A stretch of DNA of 5,131 nucleotides. Origin: Bacillota bacterium. GTDB taxonomy: Bacteria; Bacillota; Clostridia; Acetivibrionales; DSM-2933. Positions 4,195 through 5,131 of this stretch are shown one piece after another; within the stretch, counting starts at the first letter, position 1; every line of letters begins with the position of its first letter. The translations under genes and the position numbers were made by a program. The DNA is taken from NCBI GenBank assembly GCA_023441845.1, contig JAEZNF010000262.1, positions 1-5,131 on the forward strand. Direction: 5' to 3'. The notes beneath the pieces were generated by a model. The model did no database searches and had not been told where the DNA came from. It saw nothing but the letters and a program-made list of their open reading frames with translations.

Positions 4195-5131
4195 ATGATA
4201 ATTGTTATGAGCCAGTCGGCCACAAGAGAACAGATTGATAGTATTGAAAAGACGCTCTCCGATCTTGGATTTAAAACACATCCCATTTTCGGTGAAATCA
4301 AAACAGTTATTGGAGCTATCGGTGATAAAAGGCTTTTGAATACTCATTCGATAGCATCCATGCCTGGAGTTGAAAACCTTGTTCCCATAATGAAGCCGTT
4401 TAAACTTGCCGGCCGGGAGCTTAAACAGATTCCAACAGTTGTGAAGGTTGGGGATGTTGAAATTGGAGGCAGTGAGGTCGTCGTTATGGCAGGGCCGTGT
4501 GCAATAGAAAACGAAGAGACCTACGTAAGTACTGCAATCCAGGTTAAGGAATCAGGTGCAAAAATTTTAAGGGGCGGAGCCTTCAAACCCCGCACATCTC
4601 CTTATGCATTCCAGGGACTTGAAGAGGACGGACTTAAAATTATGGCTCTTGCCCGTGAGGTTACAGGATTAAGAATTGTTACAGAGGTTGTGGATACAAG
4701 GGACGTTGAACTTATCAGTTCATATGCAGATATAATTCAAGTAGGTGCAAGGAATATGCAAAACTTCAGGCTTTTACAGGAAGTAGGCCTTGCACAAAAG
4801 CCGGTTTTACTAAAAAGGGGCCTTGCCGCAACAGTTGAAGAATGGCTCATGGCGGCTGAATATATAATGGCAGCCGGTAACCCCAATATCATCCTGTGCG
4901 AAAGAGGCATACGCACATATGAAACCGCAACCAGAAATACAATTGATATGGGCAGTATCCCGGTTATTAAAGAATTATCACATCTGCCTATAATTGTTGA
5001 TCCAAGCCATGCTGCAGGTGCCTGGAAATACGTAAGCGCACTTTCAAAGGGTGCAATAGCTACCGGCGCAGACGGCCTTATAATAGAAGTTCATTCCGAT
5101 CCAAATACGGCTCTTTGTGACGGCCCCCAAT
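4195..5131 (+). CDS. aroF: 3-deoxy-7-phosphoheptulonate (DAHP) synthase, 3' end outside the window
   Basis: The first enzyme of the shikimate pathway, condensing phosphoenolpyruvate and erythrose 4-phosphate to DAHP in the cytoplasm. The visible 312 residues follow the Thermotoga maritima DAHP synthase (338 aa) without a gap. Residues 1-66 form the N-terminal ferredoxin-like/ACT-like regulatory domain, which in that enzyme mediates Tyr/Phe feedback inhibition. The TIM barrel follows: AGPCAIE (99-105), LRGGAFKPRTSPYAFQG (125-141), QVGARNMQNF (182-191), LLKRG (205-209), LCERGIRT (234-241) and VDPSHAAG (268-275). The four metal ligands Cys102, His272, Glu298 and Asp309 are present, at the same numbers as I recall for T. 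maritima. About 25 C-terminal residues lie beyond the edge. The ATG at 4195 has GGAGG (4182-4186) 8 nt upstream; a second ATG at 4207 lacks such spacing and would trim the first beta strand. A T-box leader precedes it, so expression is set by tRNA charging and activity probably by feedback. Confidence 0.96.
   Translation, partial: MIIVMSQSATREQIDSIEKTLSDLGFKTHPIFGEIKTVIGAIGDKRLLNTHSIASMPGVENLVPIMKPFKLAGRELKQIPTVVKVGDVEIGGSEVVVMAGPCAIENEETYVSTAIQVKESGAKILRGGAFKPRTSPYAFQGLEEDGLKIMALAREVTGLRIVTEVVDTRDVELISSYADIIQVGARNMQNFRLLQEVGLAQKPVLLKRGLAATVEEWLMAAEYIMAAGNPNIILCERGIRTYETATRNTIDMGSIPVIKELSHLPIIVDPSHAAGAWKYVSALSKGAIATGADGLIIEVHSDPNTALCDGPQ

Noticed and set aside
4018..4347. Open frame of 109 codons on the minus strand
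   Set aside because: It lies opposite the T-box terminator region and the start of aroF, and the product resembles nothing I know; a shadow of the real features.

Overview
The window looks like a piece of a low-GC, Gram-positive anaerobe of the class Clostridia, probably a cellulose-degrading relative of Acetivibrio / Hungateiclostridium / Ruminiclostridium. The reasons are the AT-rich spacers with sigma-A promoters, strong GGAGG ribosome sites, a T-box leader, a class I cyclic-di-GMP riboswitch of the clostridial sequence type, and a secreted protein with a family 3 carbohydrate-binding module (CBM3). The organism call is inference; no marker gene fixes it.

Layout, left to right. (1) 1-196 is an intergenic region with a strong-looking promoter firing left out of the window and a promoter for ychF. 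(2) 197-1288 (+) is ychF, a complete P-loop/TGS ATPase. (3) 1303-1356 is an inverted repeat between converging genes. (4) 1355-1837 (-) is a stand-alone CheW-domain protein. (5) 1895-3205 (-) is a secreted protein with a signal peptide, a PPC-like beta domain, a CBM3 and a C-terminal beta-sandwich-like domain, with no catalytic domain. (6) 3206-3598 (-) is the leader of that gene: promoter, class I c-di-GMP riboswitch, intrinsic terminator, then about 210 nt of untranslated RNA ending in a hairpin close to the ribosome site. (7) 3618-4194 (+) is a divergent leader: a candidate promoter, a T-box riboswitch whose specifier reads best as UUC (Phe), its terminator, and two further hairpins. (8) 4195-5131 (+) is aroF, a DAHP synthase of the Thermotoga maritima type with its N-terminal regulatory domain, cut off by the window edge about 25 residues before its end.

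How the parts work together. The main point is the minus-strand unit: one c-di-GMP-sensing leader sits in front of a secreted carbohydrate-binding protein, and only 57 nt with no visible terminator separate that gene from a cheW gene. Both may therefore answer to c-di-GMP, joining surface or cellulose attachment to chemosensory signalling. On the other side of the same roughly 1-kb spacer, uncharged tRNA, probably tRNA-Phe, is expected to open transcription of the first enzyme of aromatic amino acid synthesis. Two unrelated RNA sensors, each ending in its own terminator, are thus placed back to back with promoters whose -35 boxes lie 19 bp apart.
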